From: PALSA-1004 sp963804885
GTDB taxonomy: Bacteria; Pseudomonadota; Gammaproteobacteria; Burkholderiales; SG8-41
Reading direction: 5' to 3'
Assembly: GCA_963804885.1 (NCBI GenBank)
Contig: CAWDSF010000007.1
Location: 1-64,000 of the forward strand
Length of the DNA stretch: 64,000 nt
A program made the position numbers and the translations under genes. This document shows, piece after piece, positions 28,981 through 37,696 of this stretch. Every line of letters begins with the position of its first letter. Within the stretch, counting starts at the first letter, position 1. Under the pieces are notes generated by a model. That model ran no database searches. It saw nothing but the letters and a program-made list of their open reading frames with translations, and was not told the DNA's origin.

Positions 28981-29663
28981 CGCAGTCGCGCTGCTGTCTC
29001 GTCGAAGGTTCTTTCCAGTTGCGCGCCGGGGGCTGCTGAAAGAAACGTGTCCCTCGCCATGTTTCCAACCATGTTGGTCGAAATCGCATCGATCGTCGCG
29101 CCGATGACGCCGCCGATGATCGGAACGACCTTGCCGAGATTGATGATGCCGCTCCGGCCGGCTTTTGAAACCAATTTGAAGCCGAGTTTGTGATTTATCC
29201 TGTTGATGGTGTCAGTCGATAGCTTGTTGAGCGTCTGCTCGGTCAGCCGTTGTCCCATGGCAATCCCGACGTCCTTCAACGCGTCCGTCGTCGCGCTGCC
29301 GGCAAGGCACATGAACACCATCGTTCTGACCCGCTCGCTTTTGAGATCGTGCCCGCCCATGTGCGCGATCGCCGCGACCATCCGGATCTGGATGTAGAGA
29401 ACCGAAGCGATGTTCACCGGGATCGCCAGCGGCAAACTCGCAATCCCGCCAAGACCGGTAATGAATCCCGACGTTGCGCTCTTCGCGTTTTGCCGGCGGA
29501 TGAGTTTGTTGGCGCGTTCGCGGTGAGTTTTGCCGTGCACAAATTCATTCGCGAGCTCCCGGGCCGTCGACAGCCCGGGGATCCCGCCGTTGACCGCTCT
29601 CGCGTAAGCCCAGTCCATGGCTTTCGCCAGCTGATTTTTGGTCAATCCCATTCGCGTTGCCAA
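28971..29663 (-). CDS. EcsC-family protein
   Basis: About 230 residues matching the EcsC family, named after a B. subtilis gene next to an ABC transporter; function unclear. Features: KATSGFITG-like and LGGIASLPLAIPVNIASVLYI (a hydrophobic, membrane-associated segment), RMVAAIAHMGGHDL, and GKVVPIIGGVIGATIDAI near the C-terminus. The open frame continues upstream to 29864, but that extension (FFTSSFRRTPESRVLAL and onward) is translated REP-like repeat. A TTG at 29663 with GGAG six bases upstream is a good start; ATG at 29651 is the alternative. Convergent with the diguanylate cyclase, overlapping by 10 bases. Confidence 0.78.
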   Translation of the reverse strand: MATRMGLTKNQLAKAMDWAYARAVNGGIPGLSTARELANEFVHGKTHRERANKLIRRQNAKSATSGFITGLGGIASLPLAIPVNIASVLYIQIRMVAAIAHMGGHDLKSERVRTMVFMCLAGSATTDALKDVGIAMGQRLTEQTLNKLSTDTINRINHKLGFKLVSKAGRSGIINLGKVVPIIGGVIGATIDAISTNMVGNMARDTFLSAAPGAQLERTFDETAARLRYL

Positions 29664-29733
29664 TGGCGTCTCCAATGTGTGCCGTTCGATTAGGACAGCG
29701 CTTTCGCGGATGGATTCCCTTTCTTTTTTTAGT

Positions 29734-29816
29734 GCTAAATCTCCGGGTCTGCCACCCGGAGATTTAGGTAGAAGCAATGCCAAGACCCTGGATTCCGGCG
29801 TACGCCGGAATGACGA
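29734..29816. repeat. Two REP-like palindromes upstream of the EcsC gene
   Basis: First palindrome 29734-29768: TAAATCTCCGGGT and ACCCGGAGATTTA arms around CTGCC. Second, about 29787-29814: CTGGATTCCGGCGTACGCCGG followed by AATGACG. The second belongs to the same family as the 82-base units at 31965-32178. Part of this block is read as the N-terminal extension of the EcsC frame. Confidence 0.75.
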
Positions 29817-29860
29817 AGTAAAAAAACTCAAGAGATAGCAGCCTCCGGTCTGCCACCGGC

Positions 29861-30670
29861 TCAAAGCGTCGGCCCTGGTTTCCCTAAAGCATGCTCAGTG
29901 AGCTGCTTGACGATCCACTCGTACGCTTCATCCACCGAATCGGTAAAGCGCATCAGCTCGACGTCTTTCGCATCGATCGTGCCGTGGCGCACGAGAGCGT
30001 CGAAATCGATAACCTTGCCCCAGTACTCGGCGCCGAACACGACGATCGGCATGGGCTTGCGCATCTTGCGCGTCTGCACGAGGGTTAAAAGCTCGAAAAG
30101 CTCGTCGAGCGTGCCGAACCCGCCGGGAAACACGATCACCGCTTTGGCGAGGTACGCAAACCAGAACTTGCGCATGAAGAAATAGTGGAAGTGGAATGCG
30201 AGCTCGGGCGTCACGTACTGGTTGTCGAACTCCTCGATCGGGATCGAGATCGTAAGGCCGACGTTCATGCCGTGCGCCTCAGCGGCGCCGCGGTTCGCCG
30301 CTTCCATGATGCCGGGGCCGCCGCCCGTGCACACGACGAACCGCTTCTCGTTCATGTCGATCTGCATCGACCATTGCGTGAGCCGGAAGGCGAGCTCGCG
30401 CGCGGCTTCGTAATAGCCCGCCATATGAAGCGCGCAGCGCGCCGCTTCGAGATCGCCGCCGCTTTGCTCGGCCTCGCGGAGCTTTTTCTCCGCCTGCTCG
30501 CGCGACAGGGTGCGCGCCGAGCCCATGAACACGATGGTGTCGTCGACCTTCGCGCGCTCGAAGCGGCTTTTCGGCTCGAGATATTCAGCGAGGATGCGCA
30601 GCGTGCGCCCGTCCTTGCTGTTCAGGAACGCGTCGTTGTTGTACGCCTTAATCGGTCGGTTTTTGGCCAT
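29861..30670 (-). CDS. LOG-family (TIGR00730) Rossmann-fold protein
   Basis: 269-residue cytosolic protein of the Lonely-Guy/lysine decarboxylase-like family. The signature PGGFGTLDELFE (PGGxGTxxE) and the preceding MRKFWFAYLAKAVIVF are present, with CTGGGPGIMEAANRGA for nucleotide binding. LOG proteins hydrolyse nucleoside 5'-monophosphates to free base and ribose phosphate; the longer bacterial forms like this one, with an N-terminal helical extension (about 1-110), are less studied. ATG at 30670. It is divergent from a hypothetical exported protein gene, with about 120 bases between starts. Confidence 0.9.
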   Translation of the reverse strand: MAKNRPIKAYNNDAFLNSKDGRTLRILAEYLEPKSRFERAKVDDTIVFMGSARTLSREQAEKKLREAEQSGGDLEAARCALHMAGYYEAARELAFRLTQWSMQIDMNEKRFVVCTGGGPGIMEAANRGAAEAHGMNVGLTISIPIEEFDNQYVTPELAFHFHYFFMRKFWFAYLAKAVIVFPGGFGTLDELFELLTLVQTRKMRKPMPIVVFGAEYWGKVIDFDALVRHGTIDAKDVELMRFTDSVDEAYEWIVKQLTEHALGKPGPTL

Positions 30671-30789
30671 GACGCAACAATAAGCCAGGGTGGGATACCG
30701 CCTCTGTGCGTCTGCGTACAGTCGGTTTGCACGGAATTTCCCGGGCATCGTGATGTCACAAGTTTTACAACGTAACCGCCATCACCGTT

Positions 30790-31638
30790 ATGTCCGCCGC
30801 GCCAACGCTGAAAATGCTCCCTTGGGTCGTCGCGGCGATCGCATGCCTCTGCGGCGCCGCGCACGCGCAACCGCAGGACGGCGCCGTGAAGAAACTGCCG
30901 CCGGTAACCGTGACGGCAACCGCGACGCGCGGCGCGGTCGAGAAGTCCTATCGCAAGATGATCGCGGGGATGGATCTCTTCGAACGCATGCATAGCCTGG
31001 CCCCGGCCGCATCGTTGCGCTACAAGCTGCTGCCGCGCCAGCCCGGCACCGATATGGACCGCATTGAGCTCGAAGTTCTCGGCGACACCGTCGCAATTCC
31101 GGTGCGCGTTGCGGCTGACCACACCTTTACGCTCGAGCGCGACAGCAAGGCAGCTGCCGAGAACGCCGCGGTGACGCCGAACCGCCGCGCGCAGAGCATG
31201 ACCTGGCGCGTGGACATCCGCACGCCGGGTTTGCCGCCGAACACGCGCCGGCTCGGCGACATGCGTCTCGAATGCCTGGTCGGGAACGAAGCGGGCCTGA
31301 TATCGAATCCGAAGCCGCTCATCGGCCATCTCGCGCGCGCATTCACCGCGTTCGTGGACTACTGCAATCTCGAAGACACGGAATATCTGTTCTTCGCAGA
31401 ACGCCCGTTGTTCAACGTCGTCATGGTGAATGGCGCGCGCAGGGAAGCCCTGCCGGTTGACCGGCTCTATGCAGGCGCGAGCGCCGATCCGGGTCTCAAG
31501 TCCGCGCTGCCGTATTGCGACTGTGAAGTGCTGGTTGACCGAACTTACTATTTACCGCTCGGCGACAAGAGCTGGCCGGACGACACGCTGGTCGAGTTCG
31601 AATACATGGACGACGACAATGTCACCGCGTCAAAGTAG
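30790..31638 (+). CDS. Exported hypothetical protein
   Basis: 282 residues with a signal peptide (about 1-26, ending GAAHAQ) and then KKLPPVTVTATATRGAVEKSYR. That start superficially resembles the N-terminus of a TonB receptor, but the protein is short and lacks plug or barrel features. It carries several acidic and Cys-containing segments (FVDYCNLEDTEYLFF, LPYCDCEVLVDRTYYLP) that may be disulfide-linked in the periplasm. Not recognised as a named family. It overlaps the next gene, a small lipoprotein, by 20 bases, so the two are probably an operon. Confidence 0.7.
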   Translation: MSAAPTLKMLPWVVAAIACLCGAAHAQPQDGAVKKLPPVTVTATATRGAVEKSYRKMIAGMDLFERMHSLAPAASLRYKLLPRQPGTDMDRIELEVLGDTVAIPVRVAADHTFTLERDSKAAAENAAVTPNRRAQSMTWRVDIRTPGLPPNTRRLGDMRLECLVGNEAGLISNPKPLIGHLARAFTAFVDYCNLEDTEYLFFAERPLFNVVMVNGARREALPVDRLYAGASADPGLKSALPYCDCEVLVDRTYYLPLGDKSWPDDTLVEFEYMDDDNVTASK

Positions 31639-31963
31639 CTTGCTGCTGCATACGTGGCTCGTTGTCGCGTTGTGCACGGCGGGCTGCTCCACGCTGCCGG
31701 ATACCGCCGACATTCCTTCCGCGCGCAACGCGCAAGCCGCGGTCACTATCGGCAAAAGCACCAAAGCCGACGTCGAAGCCGCGCTCGGCAAAGCGCTCGT
31801 CGTCGGTTTCGACAGCGGCTATGAAGTGTGGATTTATCGGGAGAGGAGTGCTTCAGTGGGATCAGGTTTATTCGGGCGGCCGGCGAAAGAGCGGCCCGAG
31901 CTCGTGCTGTTGTTCGAGCCGGCCGGTATTTTGAAGAAGACGCGGATTCGGATGCCGGAGTAA
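31619..31963 (+). CDS. Small lipoprotein, SmpA/BamE-like fold
   Basis: 114 residues. Signal peptide II with lipobox CTAGC (cleavage before the Cys of GCSTLPD), then AAVTIGKSTKADVEAALGKA and GYEVWIYRE, the pattern of SmpA/OmlA/BamE-type domains in which a G-x-[ST]-x-x-x-V loop is followed by a helix and strands. It is too divergent to be called BamE itself. Probably anchored in an outer or inner membrane leaflet facing the periplasm. Overlaps the preceding exported protein by 20 bases and is followed directly by a tandem repeat block. Confidence 0.75.
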   Translation: MSPRQSSLLLHTWLVVALCTAGCSTLPDTADIPSARNAQAAVTIGKSTKADVEAALGKALVVGFDSGYEVWIYRERSASVGSGLFGRPAKERPELVLLFEPAGILKKTRIRMPE

Positions 31964-31964
31964 C

Positions 31965-32178
31965 GTCATCCCGGCCTTCGAGCCGGGATCCAGGCGATTG
32001 AACGTTCTGGATTGCGGCGTACGCCACAATGACGGAAAAGTAGTTCGTCATCCCGGCCTCCGAGCCGGGATCCAGGCGATTGAATGTTCTGGATTGCGGC
32101 GTACGCCACAATGACGGAAAAGTAGTTCGTCATCCCGGCCCCGGAGCCGGGATCCAGGCGATTGAATGTTCTGAATTG
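31965..32178. repeat. 82-base tandem repeat, about 2.6 copies
   Basis: Units begin at 31965, 32047 and 32129 with GTCATCCCGGCC, and the first two are almost identical. Each unit contains a short palindrome around GAGCCGGGATCCAGG and a second around TTGCGGCGTACGCCACAATG. The third unit is cut off near 32178. This block and about 85 further bases without a gene fill the gap to the methyltransferase gene. Confidence 0.9.
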
Positions 32179-32265
32179 GCGGACGGTGAGGGGCAGTGTT
32201 TAAACGCCTGACTTTGCGCTAGACTCGCCGCGATTAATTCCCGACACGGCGCATCCCGTTCGATC

Positions 32266-33162
32266 ATGGATCTACAGGAAGTCAGGCGGCGCATCGCCGC
32301 GGCCGACAACGACGAGGCGATCCTCGACCGGCAGGAATTCGAATCGTTCTGTTCCAGCGTCGTCGCGTCATTGCCCCGCACCGTTGAAACCGCGCCAGAG
32401 CGCGCGTGGGCCTACGAGCAGATAATCAACTTGCGGATCGAAGACGGTCGCCCCGCGCGCGCCCTGCGCGTCTTTAAGCAGTATCTCGGCGACTGCGCGC
32501 CCGCCGCCGATGCCGCGTACGATGCAATGTACCAGGCAGGTCTGAACGCAACCGGCACCGGAATTACGCCGCTTCACCGTCGGGACCGCTTTTTTTCGCT
32601 GGTGCAGCTCTTTCGCAAAACTTTAGCGCTCGAGGGCATGGTCGCGGAATGCGGATGCTTTCGCGGGCTGTCGTCGTATCTCCTGTGCAGCACGCTGCAA
32701 CAGGCGGATGCGGCGTTCGACGGACGCGGCTATCGCATCTTCGATTCATTTGCCGGGCTTAGCGCGCCATCGCAAGAAGACGCGATCGAAGGAGAGGGCG
32801 CGCAAGTGGGCAGGCTCCGCCACATGACGCGTGCCGGCAACTTCGCGGCGTCGCTCGACAAGGTGAAAGCTGCGTTGAGCGCATTTCCGCGGATCGAGTA
32901 CTTTCCGGGCTGGATTCCCGCGGCGTTCCCGAAAGAGGACGGCGTGCGCTATCGCTTCGTGCATGTCGATGTGGATGTGTATCAACCCACGCGCGACAGC
33001 ATCGAATATTTCTATCCGCGCCTCGTCCCCGGCGGCGTGATCGTATGCGACGATTACAACTGGCCGGGCGCGCGCCAGGCGATCGAAGAAGTTTGCGCGC
33101 GCGTGGGCGTGGAATTCGCGACGACCCCTTACACGCAGGCGTATATCGTGCGCCGCGCGTAA
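32266..33162 (+). CDS. TylF/MycF-like O-methyltransferase family protein
   Basis: 298 residues. The C-terminal 200 match the macrocin O-methyltransferase (TylF) family of SAM- and metal-dependent enzymes: VAECGCFRGLSSYLL for SAM binding, RIFDSFAGLS, HVDVDVYQPT and CDDYNWPGARQAI, the acidic residues of the last two being metal-ligand candidates. The N-terminal 95 residues are helical and do not match the family. The substrate is probably a sugar or glycan rather than a macrolide in this genome (inference). It stands alone, and its final codons fall inside a 24-base direct repeat. Confidence 0.85.
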   Translation: MDLQEVRRRIAAADNDEAILDRQEFESFCSSVVASLPRTVETAPERAWAYEQIINLRIEDGRPARALRVFKQYLGDCAPAADAAYDAMYQAGLNATGTGITPLHRRDRFFSLVQLFRKTLALEGMVAECGCFRGLSSYLLCSTLQQADAAFDGRGYRIFDSFAGLSAPSQEDAIEGEGAQVGRLRHMTRAGNFAASLDKVKAALSAFPRIEYFPGWIPAAFPKEDGVRYRFVHVDVDVYQPTRDSIEYFYPRLVPGGVIVCDDYNWPGARQAIEEVCARVGVEFATTPYTQAYIVRRA

Positions 33163-33170
33163 CAATATTT
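33147..33170 (+). repeat. 24-base direct repeat, left copy
   Basis: CGTGCGCCGCGCG followed by TAACAATATTT. It spans the stop codon of the methyltransferase gene. The other copy is at 35451-35474 with one mismatch, so the pair encloses the hybrid histidine kinase gene and its upstream region (2,304 bases start to start). Confidence 0.8.
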
Positions 33171-33174
33171 GCAT

Positions 33175-35070
33175 TCACTCTGCGAATGCATCTGCTCTCG
33201 GCAATTTCCTACGGTCGTGCGAAAGCAGCGCCCTCAATGTTTCGGGATCGGGCGGCTTGGCGATGTGATCATCGAACCCCGCCGCGTGGGCTTTCGCTAT
33301 GTCTTCGAACTGCGCATACCCGCTCACGGCGATAAGCAGAACATCGATTCGTTGCGCGCGTAGTTGCCGCGCAACTTCGTACCCGGTCATACCCGGAAGC
33401 CCAAGGTCGCAAAGCACGACGTCGGGCCGGTTAGCGCGCACTTTTTCGATTGCGGTGGCGCCATCGTAAGCGACCTCCGCTGAGTGGCCGAAGAGTTCCA
33501 CTAGCTGGGCCAGCGAGTCCGCTGCATCACGGCTGTCGTCCACGACGATGATGTGGCGGCTGGCGGTTATGTGTTGGACCGAGCGGCCGGGCGCGTCGTG
33601 AACGACATTCTCGATCACCCGCGGCAAACGAACAATGAATGTCGAGCCTTTACCTGCTTCGCCGCTCTTGACCTCTACCGTCCCATGATGCATCTCGATG
33701 ATGCCCTTTACCAGTGCCAGTCCGAGACCCAAACCACCGTCTGTCCGTGCCAACGATTGTTTGCCCTGAACGAACGGCTGAAAAAGTTCAGGCAGAAGCT
33801 CGGGATCTATGCCGGCCCCGGTATCGCTGACCCGGATCTCAACGCATTCGTCGACGACCTGCAAACAGAGCGCTACCCGCCCCGCGGCTGGTGTGAACTT
33901 GGCGGCATTTCTAAGCAGGTTACCAATCATTTGAGCTATTCGAGTTGGATCGACGATTACCCAGACCGGGAGCTCCGGCACGTTCGTCGCGAGGCCAATG
34001 TCCAGCGTCTCGAACACAGTACTTTCGTCTTCAGCCGTACGTCTCACAAGGTCTGCCAGGTTCACGCGCTCAAGCCGTAGTTGTATCTTGCCTCGCGAAA
34101 TCCTCGTCACGTCTAAGAGGTCATCCACCAGCCGCGTGACATGCTGAATCTGGCGCTCGATTACCTGCCGCGCGCGAAGAGCATGCTCGCTGGCCGCATC
34201 GGCCCGGCCTAGTATGTAAATCGAATTGAGTATGGGCGCCAGCGGGTTACGAAGCTCGTGGGAAAGCATCGCGAGAAAATCATTCTTCCGGCGATCGACT
34301 TTCTCCAGCGCCGCGGTGCGCTCTGCAACCCGACTTTCCAGTACCTCGTTGGACCTCGTGAGCGCTTGCTGCGCCCCGAGCAGGTCTCTGTTGATGGACT
34401 CGACATTTTCCTTCGCATCCGTCAGGTGCACGATGAGTTCACGGTTCTCGAAGCGTAGCTGCAGCGATGCGGTGAGCGTGTCGTGTATTCGCTTGCCCAT
34501 AACCAGCACGGCAAGCAGGAAAAGCGCACCCATCCCGCTCATTGCGTAATGTATGTAATCGCCAGCGAATAAATATCGCAAGATCGTCGGCACCAGCGCA
34601 CACAGCGTGAACAGCGCGAAAGCCTGAAATACCGACATCAACTGCACCATTGCCCCGATCACCGTACCGCCCAGGACAAAAGCAATGAAAAGCTGATGCT
34701 CCAATGAGTCCTGCGGGTACAAAACGAAAGCAGTTGAGCCCCATACCATCCCTGCTGCGAGGGCGCCGGCCAAAAAATATGCCCGCCACCGGGATATATC
34801 CGCGGCGGAATGCGAAGCGCGCCGAAACTGGCTGCCGAGGATTATGCGAGCCAGCGAGACCAGCATGAGGCACACGAACCAACTTATGGCGCGCGCGGGT
34901 TCAACCACAAAGGATTGAATAGCGGCCAGCAGGATACCGTTCAGTAGCGTTACGGTTTGCGATACCGGCAAACTGGCATAAAGCAACCTGACCTGCTCAA
35001 GCAACAGCAATTCCGCAGAGCCGGCGGGAGCGCTCTGCGCGTTCATAGGGACCGCCGGCGAAATGCGCAT
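33175..35070 (-). CDS. Membrane hybrid sensor histidine kinase/response regulator
   Basis: 631 residues. Six or seven membrane helices (about 40-195) form a MASE-like sensor without a large periplasmic loop. Then a coiled coil (about 205-262), HisKA with FLAMLSHELRNPLAPI (H271), HATPase with NLLRNAAKFTP, DTGAGIDP and GGLGLGLALVKGI, and a C-terminal receiver (about 505-620) with VVDDSRD and phospho-acceptor D555 in VVLCDLGLPGMTG. No HPt or output domain, so signal output must go to another protein. The ATG at 35070 is used; ATG at 35046 is possible. It lies between 24-base direct repeats and is convergent with the methyltransferase gene. Confidence 0.92.
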   Translation of the reverse strand: MRISPAVPMNAQSAPAGSAELLLLEQVRLLYASLPVSQTVTLLNGILLAAIQSFVVEPARAISWFVCLMLVSLARIILGSQFRRASHSAADISRWRAYFLAGALAAGMVWGSTAFVLYPQDSLEHQLFIAFVLGGTVIGAMVQLMSVFQAFALFTLCALVPTILRYLFAGDYIHYAMSGMGALFLLAVLVMGKRIHDTLTASLQLRFENRELIVHLTDAKENVESINRDLLGAQQALTRSNEVLESRVAERTAALEKVDRRKNDFLAMLSHELRNPLAPILNSIYILGRADAASEHALRARQVIERQIQHVTRLVDDLLDVTRISRGKIQLRLERVNLADLVRRTAEDESTVFETLDIGLATNVPELPVWVIVDPTRIAQMIGNLLRNAAKFTPAAGRVALCLQVVDECVEIRVSDTGAGIDPELLPELFQPFVQGKQSLARTDGGLGLGLALVKGIIEMHHGTVEVKSGEAGKGSTFIVRLPRVIENVVHDAPGRSVQHITASRHIIVVDDSRDAADSLAQLVELFGHSAEVAYDGATAIEKVRANRPDVVLCDLGLPGMTGYEVARQLRAQRIDVLLIAVSGYAQFEDIAKAHAAGFDDHIAKPPDPETLRALLSHDRRKLPRADAFAE

Positions 35071-35639
35071 TAAAGAAGTCCATCAGAACACAGCATCGAA
35101 TTATCCGGGGCGCTAGCCTCGTGCTGCGATAAATGAATTGAGGCTCGAGAGTATGTTAGTCCACCGGGGACGGGATTGCAGCTACCTAAATGGCTTCAAT
35201 TGGCGCCAAAGCGGTTGTGGCCCCGCGTACTGCGGCCACGCACTGCCAGATGGGGAGGCAGTGCAAAGCGATAAGCATCATAAGATCAAGCGTCCTACAA
35301 AAAACCTATCTTTTCGATAGATTTTTAGACGGTGTAGCCCAAACTGAGAGGTAGCACTTTATGACGACGATGGCCGTTTTTTTGCCCGTCTTTTGTTATC
35401 AAAATTCGCGGGAACGGGGACATTGCTTATCAGATCGGGGTCGCGCATAACGTGCGCCGCGCCTAACAATATTTCTAGCAGTCGCGACTCGATCTGAGGG
35501 CCAGTGACAAGTTTCGGGAAATGTGGACGGAGGATATCTGGAAGCGCTACTGGCTGGAGTCGATGACACCGTCGGCCCGTCGCATCAACCCGTCAACCCG
35601 TGATACGCTAACCTGCTGGTACTCGGCGCCGGGACATTC
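35071..35639. other. Intergenic region before the cytochrome cluster
   Basis: 569 bases between divergent genes. No convincing gene or clear promoter is visible. The only structure noted is the right copy of the 24-base direct repeat at 35451-35474. Base composition is visibly less GC-rich than the flanking genes around 35270-35420. Confidence 0.5.
35451..35474 (+). repeat. 24-base direct repeat, right copy
   Basis: CGTGCGCCGCGCC followed by TAACAATATTT, matching 33147-33170 at 23 of 24 positions. Neither the preceding nor the following bases continue the match. Confidence 0.8.
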
Positions 35640-36383
35640 ATGACGACCTCCACCCAAGTTGCGGATTGCGCATTGCAGGCTGTCAGGTCTCTGGCCGTCG
35701 CAGGACTGTTGTTGAGCGCAGACATCGTCAGCGCTCAGGATGCGGCGATCGCAGCATTTAAGACAGTGGATTCGATGGAGGCTCGCGTCCAGGGCTGCGC
35801 GACCTGTCACGGCCAAAGGGGGCAGGGCACTAGTGACGAATACTTTCCCCGTCTCGCCGGCAAGCCGGCCACCTATCTCTATAACCAACTGCTGGCGTTT
35901 CGCGAAGGAAAGCGCGTGTATCCGCCGATGAATTATCTGGTCGCTTATTTGCCCGATGCCTATCTCAAAGACATCGCAGAGCACTTTGCAAAGGAGCGCC
36001 CCGCCTTCCAAGCGAAGCAGCAAACCACCGCGGATGCTTCGGTGATTACGCGCGGCGCGACGCTTGCCACCTCAGGCGACCCCAACAAGCAGGTGCCACC
36101 ATGCATCACTTGCCATGGTCCCGGCCTGACTGGCATGGAGCCAGGCATCCCTGGACTCGTGGGGCTGCGCGCTTCCTACATAGTGGCGCAGCTCACGCGG
36201 TGGCGAACGGGCAACCGGCAAGCTGCACGGCCTGATTGCATGAAGCGCATTGCCGATCGCCTGTCAGACGCCGATGTGCATGCCGTCGCCAGCTGGCTCG
36301 CCACGCAAGACCCACCGGCAGACGCATCTCCGGCGAAGGCCAACCTTTCAAGAATGCCTCTGTCGTGCGGCAGCCAAATGTAG
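35640..36383 (+). CDS. Diheme cytochrome c, c4/c553-like
   Basis: 247-residue periplasmic electron carrier with a signal-like N-terminus (about 1-32) and two CxxCH sites: C53-A-T-C56-H57 and C155-I-T-C158-H159. Each half has the FPRLAGKPATYLYNQL or IPGLVGLRASYIVAQL element typical of c4 cytochromes, where two monoheme domains are fused. Methionine axial ligands fit the Met in PPMNYLV and a later position. First gene of a six-gene plus-strand cluster, nine bases before the triheme cytochrome. Probable electron donor to the oxidase downstream (inference). Confidence 0.88.
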   Translation: MTTSTQVADCALQAVRSLAVAGLLLSADIVSAQDAAIAAFKTVDSMEARVQGCATCHGQRGQGTSDEYFPRLAGKPATYLYNQLLAFREGKRVYPPMNYLVAYLPDAYLKDIAEHFAKERPAFQAKQQTTADASVITRGATLATSGDPNKQVPPCITCHGPGLTGMEPGIPGLVGLRASYIVAQLTRWRTGNRQAARPDCMKRIADRLSDADVHAVASWLATQDPPADASPAKANLSRMPLSCGSQM

Positions 36384-36392
36384 GCCTGTCGA

Positions 36393-37682
36393 ATGAGAAA
36401 AGGGACGAGAAACTTTTTTGTCATCGCGATCGTCACTGTGTTGGCCATCGCCGGCGTGATTGCGTTCTTGATGCCCGGCTATCTGCCGGTGGTGCCCGGG
36501 GTGGTGGCCGCGGACCCCACGACCCAGACAATCAACAAGGGCGAGTACCTGGCCCGTGCGGGCGATTGCGTGGCCTGTCACTCGGCGCCGGGCGGCAAGC
36601 AGTTCGCAGGCGGACGGCCCATGCCCACGCCTTTTGGAAATCTCTACGCTCCCAACATCACGCCGGATGACGAGACAGGCATAGGCCAATGGACGGCGGA
36701 CGACTTCTACCGAATGATGCACAAGGGCGTTTCCAGGGACGGAACCCTGTTGTATCCGGCGATGCCTTTTGCCGCCTACACCAAGGTGACACGCGAGGAC
36801 TCCGACGCCATCTATGCTTACCTGATGTCGGTTCCGCCGGTGAATCAGAAAAATCGCCCGCACGAGTTGCGCTTTCCTTTCAATCAACGCGACCTGCTGA
36901 TCGGCTGGCGAACCCTTTACTTCAAGGAAGGCGAGTACGTGGCGGATACGACCAAGTCGACTCAATGGAACCGCGGCGCCTACCTGGTAGAAGGCCTCGG
37001 GCACTGCGCGATGTGCCACACCGCAATCAACAGGTTGGGCGGCTCGAAGACCTCGCAGGAGTTTGAAGGCGGCATGATCCCGAACCAGAACTGGTATGCG
37101 CCCTCGCTCACCTCGAACCGCGAGGCGGGCTTGGGCAACTGGAGCATCAAGGACATCACGGACCTGCTGCAGGCCGGTGTTTCGCATCGGGCCACGGTCT
37201 ATGGACCGATGGCGGAGGTCGTCTACAACAGCCTTCAGTACTTGAACGATGCGGATGTCGAAGCAATGGCGGTCTATTTGAAAGATTTGCCGAAGCGCGA
37301 TTCGGAGGCGCCGCCGACCAGCAGCGCGCGACTTGTCAGCCCGAACGTGATGGAACTCGGCCGCAAGATCTACGCGAAACAATGCTTCATGTGCCACGGC
37401 GACGAAGGCAAGGGCTATCCTCCAAGCTATCCGCCGATCGCCGGCAACCAGTCGATCACGATGTCGTCGCCGGTTAACTCGATTCGCATGGTTTTGAACG
37501 GAGGCTACGCGCCGGGCACCAAGAAGAACCCGAAGCCGCACGGCATGCCGCCCTTCTCGCACATCCTCGACGACGATGAAGTGGCAGCGGTGGTGACGTA
37601 CATCCGCGTGGCCTGGGAGAATAGCGGGACGCCCGTGACCCCGGCGCAAGTCAGCACCTTGCGCACACTCATTCCGGAATAG
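36393..37682 (+). CDS. Triheme cytochrome c, alcohol-dehydrogenase-subunit type
   Basis: 429 residues. An N-terminal membrane helix (about 9-27) anchors a periplasmic part with three CxxCH sites: C59-VA-C62-H63, C205-AM-C208-H209 and C331-FM-C334-H335. Segments such as GGRPMPTPFGNLYAPNITPD, GIGQWTADDFYRMMHKGVS and CHGDEGKGYPPSYPPIAGN match the cytochrome subunit of membrane alcohol/aldehyde and gluconate dehydrogenases. No dehydrogenase gene is adjacent; instead oxidase subunits follow, so it may pass electrons from another dehydrogenase or the quinone pool to the oxidase (inference). Confidence 0.9.
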   Translation: MRKGTRNFFVIAIVTVLAIAGVIAFLMPGYLPVVPGVVAADPTTQTINKGEYLARAGDCVACHSAPGGKQFAGGRPMPTPFGNLYAPNITPDDETGIGQWTADDFYRMMHKGVSRDGTLLYPAMPFAAYTKVTREDSDAIYAYLMSVPPVNQKNRPHELRFPFNQRDLLIGWRTLYFKEGEYVADTTKSTQWNRGAYLVEGLGHCAMCHTAINRLGGSKTSQEFEGGMIPNQNWYAPSLTSNREAGLGNWSIKDITDLLQAGVSHRATVYGPMAEVVYNSLQYLNDADVEAMAVYLKDLPKRDSEAPPTSSARLVSPNVMELGRKIYAKQCFMCHGDEGKGYPPSYPPIAGNQSITMSSPVNSIRMVLNGGYAPGTKKNPKPHGMPPFSHILDDDEVAAVVTYIRVAWENSGTPVTPAQVSTLRTLIPE

Positions 37683-37696
37683 TAAAGGCGTGCACG

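Noticed and set aside
30790..31638. Exported protein as a TonB-dependent receptor
   Set aside because: The KKLPPVTVTATA start resembles a receptor N-terminus, but at 282 residues there is no plug and no room for a 22-strand barrel.
31965..32178. The 82-base tandem units as a CRISPR array
   Set aside because: The entire unit is repeated, including what would be the spacer, so it is a plain tandem repeat.
35138..35320. 60-residue frame in the gap before the cytochromes
   Set aside because: No ribosome site, no motif, and composition unlike a membrane or secreted protein.
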